Assembly (NCBI GenBank): GCA_016125275.1
Contig: WGMB01000003.1
Location: forward strand, 124,001-188,000
DNA length: 64,000 nucleotides
Direction of reading: 5' to 3'
From: Acidobacteriota bacterium
Lineage (GTDB): Bacteria; Acidobacteriota; Terriglobia; Bryobacterales; UBA6623
Positions 1-8,819 of this stretch are shown here, piece by piece. Under the pieces are notes generated by a model. It worked only from the letters and a program-made list of their open reading frames with translations. It was not told the DNA's origin and made no database searches. The translations under genes were made by a program, and so were the position numbers. Within the stretch, counting starts at the first letter, position 1. Every line of letters starts with the position of its first letter.

Positions 1-615
1 CTGACCGGTGTTGATGCGGTCCGAACCGCCGGTCGAGTCGCCGTTGGAGATGTAGAGGTAGCCGTCCGGACCGATCACGGCCTCGCCGCCATTGTGGCCG
101 CCGGCCGGCCACTCGATGATGATCTCTTCGGAGTTCGGGTCGAGCCGCGGAGGATTGCTGCCCTTCTCCAGCGTGTAGCGCGAAACGCGGCTGAGCTGCT
201 TGCCCTTCACGTCCGGATGGGTCGGGCTGAAGACGAAGACCTGACCGTTCTCGGCGTAGCGCGGATGGAACGAGAAGGAGTAGATGCGGCGATCCCAGTC
301 CAGAAAGATGTCTTTGCGGCCGGCCGAATCCGCTGGGTCGAAGCTGTAGATCTTACCGCCGTGCTCGGCCACGAACATCCGCTCGGAGGTCGGGTCCTGG
401 GCCACGTAAACGGGCTCCTTGAACTCCACCTGCGGAAACACCCGCACCAAGCGGTAGGGCGGCGGGGGTTTCGGCGAGCCGACCAAGCGAGACGTCGTCC
501 ACTTGACGCGCTTCTCCAAGCCGTACGGGCGCTCGTCCTGCGCCCACATCAAACCGCCGCCCAGCGCCAGCAACGTCGCTACGACGGCCACCCGCCCATT
601 CCAATGACTTGCCAT
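1..615 (-). CDS. PQQ-dependent sugar dehydrogenase-like secreted protein (partial, 3' end outside window)
   Basis: The first 205 residues are present; the C-terminus lies beyond the left edge. The protein starts MASHWNGRVAVVATLLALGG, a signal peptide ending near AQDERP. The mature part then reads like the six-bladed propeller of soluble glucose/sorbosone dehydrogenases: YVAQDPTSERMFVAEHGGKI, the HPRYAENGQVFVF blade and GGHNGGEAVIGPDGYLYIS. In that family these proteins oxidise sugars in the periplasm using PQQ, and acidobacterial members often carry a C-terminal cytochrome c domain, which cannot be checked here. GGAGG lies about 10 bases before the ATG, and a TACAAT -10-like box sits at 651-656. 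It is divergent from the creatininase gene. The fold is fairly secure; the substrate is unknown. Confidence 0.8.
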   Translation of the reverse strand, partial: MASHWNGRVAVVATLLALGGGLMWAQDERPYGLEKRVKWTTSRLVGSPKPPPPYRLVRVFPQVEFKEPVYVAQDPTSERMFVAEHGGKIYSFDPADSAGRKDIFLDWDRRIYSFSFHPRYAENGQVFVFSPTHPDVKGKQLSRVSRYTLEKGSNPPRLDPNSEEIIIEWPAGGHNGGEAVIGPDGYLYISNGDSTGGSDRINTGQ

Positions 616-736
616 GCAACCGATCCTCCGCGACCTAAATAGAACTGCTGATTGTAGCGCTGTCGTGTCGTGTCTCGATAACGCTACGTCCTCCCCCGCG
701 TGTACACTGACCTATTCGGGAGGATTCGAGAGCGAC

Positions 737-1513
737 ATGGCTGATTCCATCGTAATGGAAGAGATGACCTGGCCTCAGGTCAAAGCGGCTTTGGAAGGCG
801 GTTTCGACACCGTAATCCTGCAGAGCGCGTCGGTAGAGCAGCACGGGCCGCACATGCCGCTGCTGACCGACACCTTGATCGGGGCCGAAGTGGCCAAGCG
901 TATCGCCCTCAAGCTCGGCAAAACGCTGGTTGCGCCGGTCATCCGCCCGGGCCTGTCGAACCACCACATGGCCTTCTCGGGCTCGTTCACAGTGTCGCCC
1001 GAGACGTTCAAGGCGATGATCGAGGACTGCTGCAGCTCGTTGGCTTTCCACGGCTTCCGCAACATCATCCTGCTGTCGAGCCACGGCGGCAACTTCACCT
1101 ACATTGACGGCATCGCGCCCTCGATTCAGCTCTCGATGAAGCGGCAAGGCTTTGACACGCGGATCATTCCGCACGTGAATCCAGGCCGCTATTCGCGGAT
1201 CCAGCAGGACTTTTTGGGCGAGAAGTACGGCGTGCCGCTCGAAGAAGCGGGTTTTCACGCGGACGTGATCGAGACCGCCTGCATGATGGTGATCCGTCCC
1301 GATCTGCTGCACATGGATCAGGCCGCGCCGGGCTACATCGGCGACAACCTCCCGCTGCTCGACCGGATCTTCGTGGAGGGCATGCACTCGGTGACGGCCA
1401 ACGGCATCATCGGGGACCCGCGCCGCGCCACCCCCGCGATGGGCGAGGCGCTGCTCGAGCACTTGACCGGAACCCTGGCCGGCGAGCTCCAACGCCGCCT
1501 GGGACGGAGCTGA
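737..1513 (+). CDS. Creatininase family amidohydrolase
   Basis: 258 residues, the usual creatininase length. Metal-binding signatures are present: EQHGPHMPLLTD (Glu34, His36, Asp45), SSHGGN (His116) and HADVIET. The family uses two metal ions to hydrolyse cyclic amides or formamides such as creatinine, mycofactocin precursor or formamidopyrimidines; the substrate here is not predictable. I chose the ATG at 737 because GGGAGG lies about 11 bases upstream and MADSIVMEEMTWPQV matches a family N-terminus. The longer reading from 614 has no homology-like sequence. It has no signal peptide, so it is probably cytoplasmic. Ten bases separate it from the Tat-exported Gfo/Idh-like gene, suggesting one operon. 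Confidence 0.88.
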   Translation: MADSIVMEEMTWPQVKAALEGGFDTVILQSASVEQHGPHMPLLTDTLIGAEVAKRIALKLGKTLVAPVIRPGLSNHHMAFSGSFTVSPETFKAMIEDCCSSLAFHGFRNIILLSSHGGNFTYIDGIAPSIQLSMKRQGFDTRIIPHVNPGRYSRIQQDFLGEKYGVPLEEAGFHADVIETACMMVIRPDLLHMDQAAPGYIGDNLPLLDRIFVEGMHSVTANGIIGDPRRATPAMGEALLEHLTGTLAGELQRRLGRS

Positions 1514-1523
1514 GAGCCAGACC

Positions 1524-2837
1524 ATGACGAATCATCCCCGCCGCCGAGACTTCCTCAAGACGTCCCTGCTGGCCGCCGGCGCCACAGCCCTGCCCTTGCA
1601 GGCGACCGGCGACGAGCGGCTGCCCATCGCGGCGATCATCACCGAGTACCGCTACCTTTCGCACGCCGACGTCATCATCACCAAACTGCTGGAAGGCTAC
1701 GAGCATGACGGCGGCCCCGGCCCCAACCTGCGCGTGGCCGGCATGTACATCGACCTGTTCCCCGAGAACGATATGGGCCGCGAGCTGGCCCGCAAGCACT
1801 CCATCCCGATCTTCGACACCATCGAAGACGCGATCACGCTGGGCACTGGCGCCGTGGCGGTGAAAGGCGTGCTCAGCATCGGCGAGCATGGCAACTATCC
1901 CTATACGCCGGACACGCACCAGCACATGTACCCGCGGCGGCGCTTCTTTGACGCCATCGCCGCCACATTCATCAAGTACAACCAGGTCGTGCCCGTTTTC
2001 AACGACAAGCACCTGGCGTACAACTGGGCCGACGCCAAGCACATGTACGACACGGCCAAGGCGATGAACATCCCGTTCATGGCCGGCTCCTCGATTCCAG
2101 TGGCCTGGCGCATCCCGCCCTTGCAGCTCGAGCGGGGTTGTGAGATCGAGGAGGCCGTGGGGCTCGGCTACGGTGGGTTGGAAGCCTACGGCTTCCACAC
2201 CATCGAAGGGATGCAGTGCATGGTCGAGCGCCGCAAGGGCTACGAGACCGGCGTGGCGGCGGTGCAGACCTTCCAGGGGCGCAAGGCCATCGAGCAGGCC
2301 CTGAAGCAGGGCCTGTGGTCCCAGGACGTGGTGGAAGCCGCCCTGGAGGCCGCCCCGGACCGCTATCCCGGCAGGCCCACGGTCGAGGACTACGACGACA
2401 AGAACTTCGCCATCTATCGCATCGAGTACCGCGACGGCCTGATCGGCACGATCGTCATCGCCGGCTCGGTGGTCTCGACCTTCGGCTTCGCCTGCAAGCT
2501 CAAGGGACAGTCCAAGCCGGTGGCGACCGAGTTCGAGCTGCAACGCGGCACGCCCTACCGCCACTTCGGCTACCTGGTGGACGCAGTGGAGCCGATGATC
2601 CGCACCGGCAAGCCGAGCTACCCCGTCGAGCGTACGCTGCTGACGACGGGCATTCTCGACGCGGTGATGCACAGCCTGGCGGACGGCGGACGCCGCATCG
2701 AGACGCCGGAGCTGGCCATCTCGTACACGCCGGCCGACTGGCCTTTTGCGCCGGGAGCGCCCAAGGAGCCGGTGAAGCCCGAAGGCAGTTGGCACCACCT
2801 GCAGAAGGCGCGCGAGATGCGCAAGCAGGGCGGCTAG
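1524..2837 (+). CDS. Tat-exported Gfo/Idh/MocA-like oxidoreductase family protein
   Basis: 437 residues beginning MTNHPRRRDFLKTSLLAAGA, a clear Tat signal (RRRDFLK). The rest resembles secreted Gfo/Idh/MocA-type proteins common in Acidobacteriota and Planctomycetota: an N-terminal Rossmann-like region with a D(L)FPENDMG segment, the YPYTPDTHQHMYPRRRFFD region where substrate-binding histidines would sit, and a C-terminal mixed sheet. The classical GxGxxG dinucleotide loop is not obvious (AAIITEYRYLSHADVI occupies its place), so redox activity is uncertain. It probably acts on a sugar or cyclitol in the periplasm. It is translated downstream of the creatininase gene and ends before a strong hairpin. 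Confidence 0.7.
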   Translation: MTNHPRRRDFLKTSLLAAGATALPLQATGDERLPIAAIITEYRYLSHADVIITKLLEGYEHDGGPGPNLRVAGMYIDLFPENDMGRELARKHSIPIFDTIEDAITLGTGAVAVKGVLSIGEHGNYPYTPDTHQHMYPRRRFFDAIAATFIKYNQVVPVFNDKHLAYNWADAKHMYDTAKAMNIPFMAGSSIPVAWRIPPLQLERGCEIEEAVGLGYGGLEAYGFHTIEGMQCMVERRKGYETGVAAVQTFQGRKAIEQALKQGLWSQDVVEAALEAAPDRYPGRPTVEDYDDKNFAIYRIEYRDGLIGTIVIAGSVVSTFGFACKLKGQSKPVATEFELQRGTPYRHFGYLVDAVEPMIRTGKPSYPVERTLLTTGILDAVMHSLADGGRRIETPELAISYTPADWPFAPGAPKEPVKPEGSWHHLQKAREMRKQGG

Positions 2838-2863
2838 GAGCCCCGAGGGCGCTTGGATACCAG

Positions 2864-2893
2864 GAAGAGACGGGCATTGCTGCCCGTCTCTTC
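2864..2893. terminator. Strong hairpin between convergent genes
   Basis: A perfect 13-bp inverted repeat (GAAGAGACGGGCA / TGCCCGTCTCTTC) with a 4-base loop TTGC lies between the convergent Gfo/Idh-like and protease genes, ending 4 bases before the protease stop codon. Flanking T-runs are short on both sides, so it may act as a bidirectional terminator or as an mRNA 3'-end stabiliser. Confidence 0.75.
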
Positions 2894-2897
2894 GCGT

Positions 2898-5800
2898 TTA
2901 CTGGATTGCGATCGTCGGTTGCGTCCCTCCGGTGAACGATCCCACCGAGATCGCAACCGGTACAGCCGACCCCGTCGGTGCGTTCGCCGGCACGAACACA
3001 TTCACCTGCAACAAGCCTGCGAAGCCGGGCGCCAAACCGGCAAAGAACGGTTTGGCGCTGACGCCCCCGAAGCGGACCTGCACCGGCAGCACCGGCAAGG
3101 CGAAGTCCTGGCTTGGCGCCGGCCGGCCCTCTTCGACCCGGGGGTTGGTGAGGCCTTCGCCGGTGGCGTACAAGGTCACGTAGTCGCCGCGGCGGGCCGG
3201 GTTCTGCGGCGAGTTGATCGACCCGTTGGAGTTGACCGCAATCACTCGGTTCGAGCCGTCCGAGAACATGAACAGCGCCGGCGCAGCATCTCGCACTTGG
3301 GCCTGCAGCACGTTCGTCGCCGTCCCCTGCGTGATGACCACCACGTCCACGGTTCCCCGCCCAGCCACGCCGTAGGGAACCTGCGCATTGATCTGGTCGC
3401 CGCGCACGAAGAACAACGGCGCGGGCAGCCCGCCGAACAGCACGATCGTTCCGCCGGCGTAGGTGGGCAGCCGGCCGGTACCGTCCAGCCCCGGCTGGAG
3501 ACCCTGCGCCGGTCCCATGCCCGAGCCGAACAGGCTGACAATCTGGCCCGGCGAGATCACGCCCTGCTCGAAGCTGGCGGCATTGGCGACCGCGCCCAGC
3601 CGCACCTGCGGCAGACCGGCGTCGACCGTCGCGACCACCTGTCCAACCGACGCAATGTTCTCGGTATAGACGACCAGCCCGAAGAAGTAGCGGCCGGCCT
3701 GCAAAGGAGGCTGGGAGTTGCCGTCGATGACGATTTGCTCGTCGCCGGTGAGGCCTTCGGAGAAGTAGTTCGCTACGACCTGTCCGTTGGAAAGAGCCGG
3801 CGGCTGACCGAGCCGGACGAACAGGTCGACGTCCACGTTCTGCGTCGCCGTCTTCAAGTCGACCACGAGCCGGCTGGCGTTCTGCGGCACGTCGACGGCA
3901 AAGATCGTGTCGCTGAAGAAGGTCGGCCCGTCGACCGCAGGCAGCGTGAACTGGCCGGGCTGCCCGGAAGAGAGCACCTGCACAGGCCCCTGATCGGGAC
4001 CCGAGCCCGTCAGGATATCTGCGCGAATCTGGCCGCTCGCCAGGGCGTTCTCGGTCCACAGTGAGAGCGCCGCGAAGTACGTGCCGGGAGTCAGGCCGTT
4101 GTCGGGCGTCAGGGTCACGAGCTCGTCGCCGGACAGCGAGGTCGATTCGATGTCCGAAACCACCTCCCCGTCCTGGACAAACGGCGGAGCGCCGCGCCGC
4201 AGGTGCAGGTCGACGTCCACGCCGGTCGTCACGGTGTTGATGCGAACGTCGAGCTGCGTGGCGCCGGCGGGCACGTCGATGCGATAGGCGCTGTCGCCGC
4301 CGAACAGCGTGGGGCCGCTGCGCGGCGGCAGCAGAAAGTCCACCGGCAGGCCCGAGCGCAGGGTCTGGCCGGTCGGCGCCGGGGGCGGAGCGGCGGTCTC
4401 GATCGAAGCCGTCAAGGTTCCCCGCGAGACCACGCCGGAATTGAACAAGGCAAGGGAAACGAACAGGCGGCCCGCGCGCAGCACCGGACTCGAGGAGCGG
4501 GTGATCACGATCTGCTCGTTCCCCGACTCGTTCTCGGAGGCGTAGTCGGATACGACGCCGCCGCTGCTGTTCACTCCGTTGTCCTGGTCGAACCGGGCGA
4601 ACAAGTCCACGTCCACACTGGCGTCCTGGGAGCTCACCGTCAGGGTCACGCTGACTGCGTTCTCCGGAACTTCCAGGACCCACGAGTCGGGGCCATTGAA
4701 GATGATCGGGGAACTGATCGGTCCGAACTGGAAACTTTGCGGCTGGTCTGACAACAACACCAACGGCGGGTCGACAGGTTGCGGCGGCGGTCCGCTGCTC
4801 GATTCCAAGAACCGGCTGATCTCCGGATAGATCACCGAGAAATGCGTGTAGCCCGCCGGAAACGGATTGACCGAGCAGACATCGTCGGTCTTGAGACCGA
4901 AGCTGAGCTCTCCGACGACCACGCCCGGCTGAGAGAACAGCGAAGATCCCGAAGAGCCCGGCTCGGTCCGGCCTGCCGTGATGTTCACCAGGGCGTAGAC
5001 GTTGCTGTTGGTGCCGAAGCGCGTGTCCGGCACGATCGTTCCGCCGGAGATCCGCTTGGTCGTTCCGCGCGGGTGGTGGATGCCGACCACCTGGGTTCCG
5101 AAGGGTTGCCGCGTAGGGTCCCAGCCTTGGAAGAAGACGCCGTTCGGCAGGTCGCCCAGAATCTGCAAGAACGTCATATCGCCCTTGGAGTCGCCGAAGT
5201 TGCCGAGCGTCGTCAGCAGGTGTGCGCCGGCGGTGGTGCGCGGCACGTCACGCAACTCCGGCTTGGGCCCGTTGCAGGAGGAGGACTGAAAGAACCAGAA
5301 CGACAGCAGCGTCCGCGCCACGGACTCAGTCGTCAGGCAATGCGCCGCGGTCAGAAAGTAGGGGTCGAACGTGTTGTCGCGGGTGTTGAGCAGACTGCCG
5401 GAGCAGACCGCCGTCGAGCCGTCATCCTCGAACAGGATCATGCCGACGCCATTCGCCGTCTGCTTCCAGTCCTCACTGCACTCCACATCGAGATGGCAGG
5501 AAGCTTCCTGCTCCACCGGCTCGAGCCCCGCGTGGATCGGTTGGGGGGCTTCGAGCTTGGCGTCCACCGCAGGCCCGGCCGCCAAAGCTGCGGCCGGCCA
5601 TGGCGGGGCGGGAGCCCCGGCCGACAGCGTCTGGGGATCGCGCCAGATGTGGCTGATCTCCCGAAGCTGGAACGGCACGGACAAGCCGGTGGACTCACCC
5701 GGCGCGGGTTGATATTCGATCGTTACGGCTTGGCCAAAGACGATGTCGCTCCAGAAATCGCCGTTGTCGAAAAGTCCGGTCCCGCTGTACGGTCCCACGA

Positions 5801-6266
5801 CCTGCCCGTCGCCGGTGTGCAGCCAAACCCTGCCCTGACCGACCTGGAATCCGCCAAAGTGCACTCGCACGGCGAAGGCGTCACGTGAGATCAGGTGCAG
5901 CCGCCACAGCGGACCGGATGCAGTGTCGGACCAGGCGCCAGCGACGCTGGCGCCTCCGTCGCCTTCTTCGCTGAGGCCGACGACGGCCTGGGGCAGCCTG
6001 CGGTGGACGCCGATGGCCTCCAGCCCTTGGCGAGCCCTCACGGCGGCCAAGTCGTCCGCCGTCAGCGGCTCCAGCGCGGCCGCCACCGGCTGCGGCAAGC
6101 TCATGGCCAGGCTCGGCGGGCGTACGGCCGCCGCGGCCGGAGCCTTGTCGGCGGGCCTCTGGTAGACCGCTCCGGCATTCGGAGGGATGACTTGCGCGGG
6201 CAGCGCCGCCGCACCGGCAACGAGGAGCGCCAGCGCGCCGAGGGAAGGGATACGAGGCTTCAACAT
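2898..6266 (-). CDS. Large secreted trypsin-like serine protease with three PPC-type repeats and Solibacter-type C-terminal domain
   Basis: 1,122 residues with a signal peptide (MLKPRIPSLGALALLVAGAA). Order of parts: a propeptide-like domain at about 65-210; a trypsin-like (lysyl endopeptidase-like) domain at about 255-490 with catalytic His309 (LTAAHC), Asp363 (KGDMTFLQI) and Ser439 (EPGSSGSSLF); three beta-sandwich repeats of pre-peptidase C-terminal type at about 505-870, each carrying a VDVDL motif; and a C-terminal domain starting near GAVANAASFEQGVISPGQIV, which resembles the uncharacterised C-terminal domain expanded in Solibacter. It is probably secreted or surface-anchored and degrades protein. 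It follows the companion gene by 9 bases with no obvious Shine-Dalgarno, suggesting translational coupling. Confidence 0.88.
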   Translation of the reverse strand: MLKPRIPSLGALALLVAGAAALPAQVIPPNAGAVYQRPADKAPAAAAVRPPSLAMSLPQPVAAALEPLTADDLAAVRARQGLEAIGVHRRLPQAVVGLSEEGDGGASVAGAWSDTASGPLWRLHLISRDAFAVRVHFGGFQVGQGRVWLHTGDGQVVGPYSGTGLFDNGDFWSDIVFGQAVTIEYQPAPGESTGLSVPFQLREISHIWRDPQTLSAGAPAPPWPAAALAAGPAVDAKLEAPQPIHAGLEPVEQEASCHLDVECSEDWKQTANGVGMILFEDDGSTAVCSGSLLNTRDNTFDPYFLTAAHCLTTESVARTLLSFWFFQSSSCNGPKPELRDVPRTTAGAHLLTTLGNFGDSKGDMTFLQILGDLPNGVFFQGWDPTRQPFGTQVVGIHHPRGTTKRISGGTIVPDTRFGTNSNVYALVNITAGRTEPGSSGSSLFSQPGVVVGELSFGLKTDDVCSVNPFPAGYTHFSVIYPEISRFLESSSGPPPQPVDPPLVLLSDQPQSFQFGPISSPIIFNGPDSWVLEVPENAVSVTLTVSSQDASVDVDLFARFDQDNGVNSSGGVVSDYASENESGNEQIVITRSSSPVLRAGRLFVSLALFNSGVVSRGTLTASIETAAPPPAPTGQTLRSGLPVDFLLPPRSGPTLFGGDSAYRIDVPAGATQLDVRINTVTTGVDVDLHLRRGAPPFVQDGEVVSDIESTSLSGDELVTLTPDNGLTPGTYFAALSLWTENALASGQIRADILTGSGPDQGPVQVLSSGQPGQFTLPAVDGPTFFSDTIFAVDVPQNASRLVVDLKTATQNVDVDLFVRLGQPPALSNGQVVANYFSEGLTGDEQIVIDGNSQPPLQAGRYFFGLVVYTENIASVGQVVATVDAGLPQVRLGAVANAASFEQGVISPGQIVSLFGSGMGPAQGLQPGLDGTGRLPTYAGGTIVLFGGLPAPLFFVRGDQINAQVPYGVAGRGTVDVVVITQGTATNVLQAQVRDAAPALFMFSDGSNRVIAVNSNGSINSPQNPARRGDYVTLYATGEGLTNPRVEEGRPAPSQDFALPVLPVQVRFGGVSAKPFFAGLAPGFAGLLQVNVFVPANAPTGSAVPVAISVGSFTGGTQPTIAIQ

Positions 6267-6275
6267 GGGAAAGCT

Positions 6276-6911
6276 CTAAAAACCAGCCAGGGGAGACTCC
6301 CACAAGTGGGAGATCTGCTCGAGATGAAACGGCGGAGCGCCGGAGGCGGCTTGCCCCGGTCCGGGACGGAACTCCACGACGACCGTGTCGCCTTCGAAAA
6401 CGTCGCTCCAGAAATCGCCGTCGCCGGACGGGCCCTGTCCGCGATAGGCGCGGGGCTCGGATCGCCGCCGGGACTCGTCGCCTTCATACGCCCGGACTTC
6501 GCCGACGCCCGCGTCGAACTCCGTGAAGTGCAGCCGCAGCGCGAAGGCGTCCGGCGAGCGGAGCAGGAGCCGCCAAACGGGCTTGCCGTCCAGCTCGATC
6601 CAGGCGCCTTCGACCGGCAGCGGCTGCGGGACGTTTCGGTGCACGCCCACGCGTCGGCGACCGTTCTCAGTACTCGGACCGCGCTCGGCGTCGGTCAAGG
6701 GCTCCAACGCGACCACAGCGGTCTGCGGGGTTTCCTCGGCCTCGACCGGCGGCGGCACGGCTGGCGACTCAGCGGGAGGCGGAGCGGTTTCTGCAGCGCT
6801 CTGGCCCGGCTTCTCGGCGGCGCGCACGGCGTCGAGGGTCTCGCCGGCCGGCGGCGGCAGTTCGGCTTCGCAAGCGAGGCAGAACGCCAGGACTGGCAAG
6901 AACGGGCGCAT
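6276..6911 (-). CDS. Secreted companion protein homologous to the protease propeptide
   Basis: 211 residues with a signal peptide (MRPFLPVLAFCLACEAEL), possibly a weak lipobox. After a proline-rich linker, residues about 68-207 align along their length with residues 66-209 of the downstream protease. Shared anchors include ALEPLT, VGVHR, the VWRLLLRSPDAFALRLHF region against LWRLHLISRDAFAVRVHF, GDFWSD, and a final QISHLW against EISHIW. No catalytic domain is present. It looks like a free-standing copy of the protease N-terminal domain, so it could act as a folding factor or inhibitor, or share a binding role; this is inference. TACACT at 6929-6934 and a GGAG-type ribosome site precede the start. 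It is first in the operon. Confidence 0.8.
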   Translation of the reverse strand: MRPFLPVLAFCLACEAELPPPAGETLDAVRAAEKPGQSAAETAPPPAESPAVPPPVEAEETPQTAVVALEPLTDAERGPSTENGRRRVGVHRNVPQPLPVEGAWIELDGKPVWRLLLRSPDAFALRLHFTEFDAGVGEVRAYEGDESRRRSEPRAYRGQGPSGDGDFWSDVFEGDTVVVEFRPGPGQAASGAPPFHLEQISHLWESPLAGF

Positions 6912-6956
6912 TCGGATCGCTCCAGCCTAGTGTATCCGCCCCGCGCCTCGATCCGA

Positions 6957-7673
6957 CTACCGAAAACTCCACTGTGCCGGATCACTCAGGTGCGGCAAAC
7001 CGTTGAAGCTGAACAGGCGCAGCTCGTTCTGCGCCAGCCGCAGCGTCGTGATGGAGGAGTTGTAGGCCACGCCCGCCAGCCGCCACAGTTGCCGCTCGTC
7101 CAGCCCCAGGGCGTGGGCGGCGACAATGCCGATCGGCGTGGCCGAGGTAAACACGGCTGTCTTCGAGCCAGGGCCATGCTGATCGAGCCCGGCGACGGCG
7201 CCTTCGATGCGCGCCCGAAACTCGCTCCAGGACTCGCCGCCGTACTCATAGCGGCCCTCGACCCAGGCCGTCACGATGGCGATATCGCAAGGGTTGTGGA
7301 CCCTGTGCACGGCGGCGTGCTCGTCGGCGATCTCGGCGAGCATCTGCTCGTAGGCGCCCGCGAACTCGGCGTCATCCTGGCAGAGCTTGGGCGCCAGCTC
7401 TTCAAAGACGCGACTGAGGTCGAACTCATCCCACTGCGGATCGACGACGATCTGTGGGAAGGGCTCGCCCGCCCGCTCGTAAGCTTGGCGAGCCAGCTCG
7501 GCCGTGTGGCGCTGGCGCTCGAGTGAGCCGCAGATCACTGCGTCGAAGCGAGTCCTCTGGGCGGCCAAGGCCTCTCCCAGCCGAGAGGCTTGCAGGCGGC
7601 CCAACTCGGAGAGCGCGTCGTAGCGATGCCTGGGGCCGGCTTGGCCGTGGCGAATCAAATAAAGAGCGCTCAT
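6957..7673 (-). CDS. Histidine phosphatase superfamily protein (phosphoglycerate mutase-like)
   Basis: 238 residues starting MSALYLIRHGQAG, so the catalytic RHG motif (His9) is in place. SLERQRHTAELA is the conserved second-arginine region, and Glu of DEFD matches the proton-donor region. The canonical second histidine of the family (usually S-H-G-G) is replaced by FTSATPIGI. Some histidine phosphatase subfamilies have TSGG at this point, so activity is possible but altered. Members remove phosphates from sugars, nucleotides or SixA-type phosphohistidines. GGAAGG sits just upstream of the ATG. It is a single gene between the companion/protease operon and the PKD protein. Confidence 0.82.
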   Translation of the reverse strand: MSALYLIRHGQAGPRHRYDALSELGRLQASRLGEALAAQRTRFDAVICGSLERQRHTAELARQAYERAGEPFPQIVVDPQWDEFDLSRVFEELAPKLCQDDAEFAGAYEQMLAEIADEHAAVHRVHNPCDIAIVTAWVEGRYEYGGESWSEFRARIEGAVAGLDQHGPGSKTAVFTSATPIGIVAAHALGLDERQLWRLAGVAYNSSITTLRLAQNELRLFSFNGLPHLSDPAQWSFR

Positions 7674-7715
7674 GCGGCTTCCTTCCCAGAGTACCCGCCG
7701 CGAGCGCCGGCCCGC

Positions 7716-8798
7716 CTATTTGACGGCGACCGAGCGCAGGCTCGTGTGCGAAGCCTTGCCGGCCGGCCCCTCTACCGTGAGCGTCACCACGAAGTCTCCG
7801 GCCTTCTCATAGGCGTGCAGCGGGTGCTGCTCGGACGAGGTCTTGCCGTCCCCAAAGTCCCAATGCCAGGAGCGGATGTCGCCGTAGGACATGTCCTGGA
7901 AAGCGATCAGCCGGCGCTTCATGTCCAGCACCTGAAAGTTCCAGGCCGGCTCCAGCGGCTTGTGGAAGCGCTCCTCGAGCGGCATCAGCCGGAAGGCCAC
8001 CAGGGCGCTGGCGTCTCCGTACATCTCCACCTTGTGGGACAGGTTGAAGAATCCGGTGTAGTCCTTCTTGTCCACGCCGTCGTAGTCGAGGATCGCCCAC
8101 GACAGTCCGATCGTGGCGTCTTCCTCGAGCTTCGAGACGACGGCTCGGGCCGCGTCGGGCGGCGCGTAGTCGAACGGCGTGATCCAGAATTCGAGCGTCA
8201 GCTTGCCGCTCTCGCCCGGCTTGAAGTCGTAGGAGTAGGCGGCGTTGGCCCAGGGCAGATCGCGAACCCAGGGCTGGCTGCCCCAGACGAAAGCCCAGTC
8301 CTGCCCCTCGTGCGGGGTCATGATGTGGTAGTTCTGCGCGTGCACCCCGTGGTAGAGGAAGAAGGCTTCCATCTCGTCGAGCTTCTTGTTGGGGTGCATG
8401 TTGCGGATCAGCGGCCCGCCGGAGAGGTCCCCGTCGACCACGACTTCGAAGATGTCGTTGTGCCGCCCGGCTTGTGCAAAATCCCAGTAATCGTCATAGG
8501 CTTCATACAGGAAGTACAACTGATTGATGCCTTTGACCCACCCTACTTTCACTGACACTTGAAGGCTCTTGGGGTCCGCCTTGGCTCCGGGATGGGTCAC
8601 ACTGTCACGAAGCTCGTCGGTCCCGATGGCATACGCTTGCGGCACGATCTCCCAGTCAGAGGCGTCGCCGTCGATGCGAGGAATCCGGTCCGCGGGGAAC
8701 TGGAAGATCTTGAACTCGACGTCCGGGCGCTCCAGCGCCTGAGCCGCGGAGAGAACAAGGAGAGCCGTGGCGACGAGAGCGAAGCGCGAAGCGAGCAT
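7716..8798 (-). CDS. Secreted protein with CBM9-like domain and C-terminal PKD domain
   Basis: 360 residues. A signal peptide (MLASRFALVATALLVLSAAQ) is followed by residues about 28-270 that resemble a CBM9-type carbohydrate-binding module: IDGDASDWEIV, then YFLYEAYDDYWDF and FEVVVDGDLSGG. The last 75 residues are a PKD domain with the hallmark WHWDFGDGKTS...YEKAGDFVVTLTV. No catalytic domain is seen. It likely binds polysaccharide at the surface or periplasm. The start is preceded by TAGAAT at 8805-8810, only 6 bases before the ATG, and no Shine-Dalgarno, so its mRNA may be leaderless. The gene lies 21 bases downstream of the symporter stop and may still be cotranscribed. Confidence 0.75.
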   Translation of the reverse strand: MLASRFALVATALLVLSAAQALERPDVEFKIFQFPADRIPRIDGDASDWEIVPQAYAIGTDELRDSVTHPGAKADPKSLQVSVKVGWVKGINQLYFLYEAYDDYWDFAQAGRHNDIFEVVVDGDLSGGPLIRNMHPNKKLDEMEAFFLYHGVHAQNYHIMTPHEGQDWAFVWGSQPWVRDLPWANAAYSYDFKPGESGKLTLEFWITPFDYAPPDAARAVVSKLEEDATIGLSWAILDYDGVDKKDYTGFFNLSHKVEMYGDASALVAFRLMPLEERFHKPLEPAWNFQVLDMKRRLIAFQDMSYGDIRSWHWDFGDGKTSSEQHPLHAYEKAGDFVVTLTVEGPAGKASHTSLRSVAVK

Positions 8799-8819
8799 GG
8801 CGGGATTCTAGCGGAAACG

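Noticed and set aside
2500-4683. Long open frame on the minus strand across the Gfo/Idh gene end and protease gene
   Set aside because: It is Arg/Pro/Ala-rich out-of-frame reading of the protease gene, which has clear catalytic motifs in another frame.
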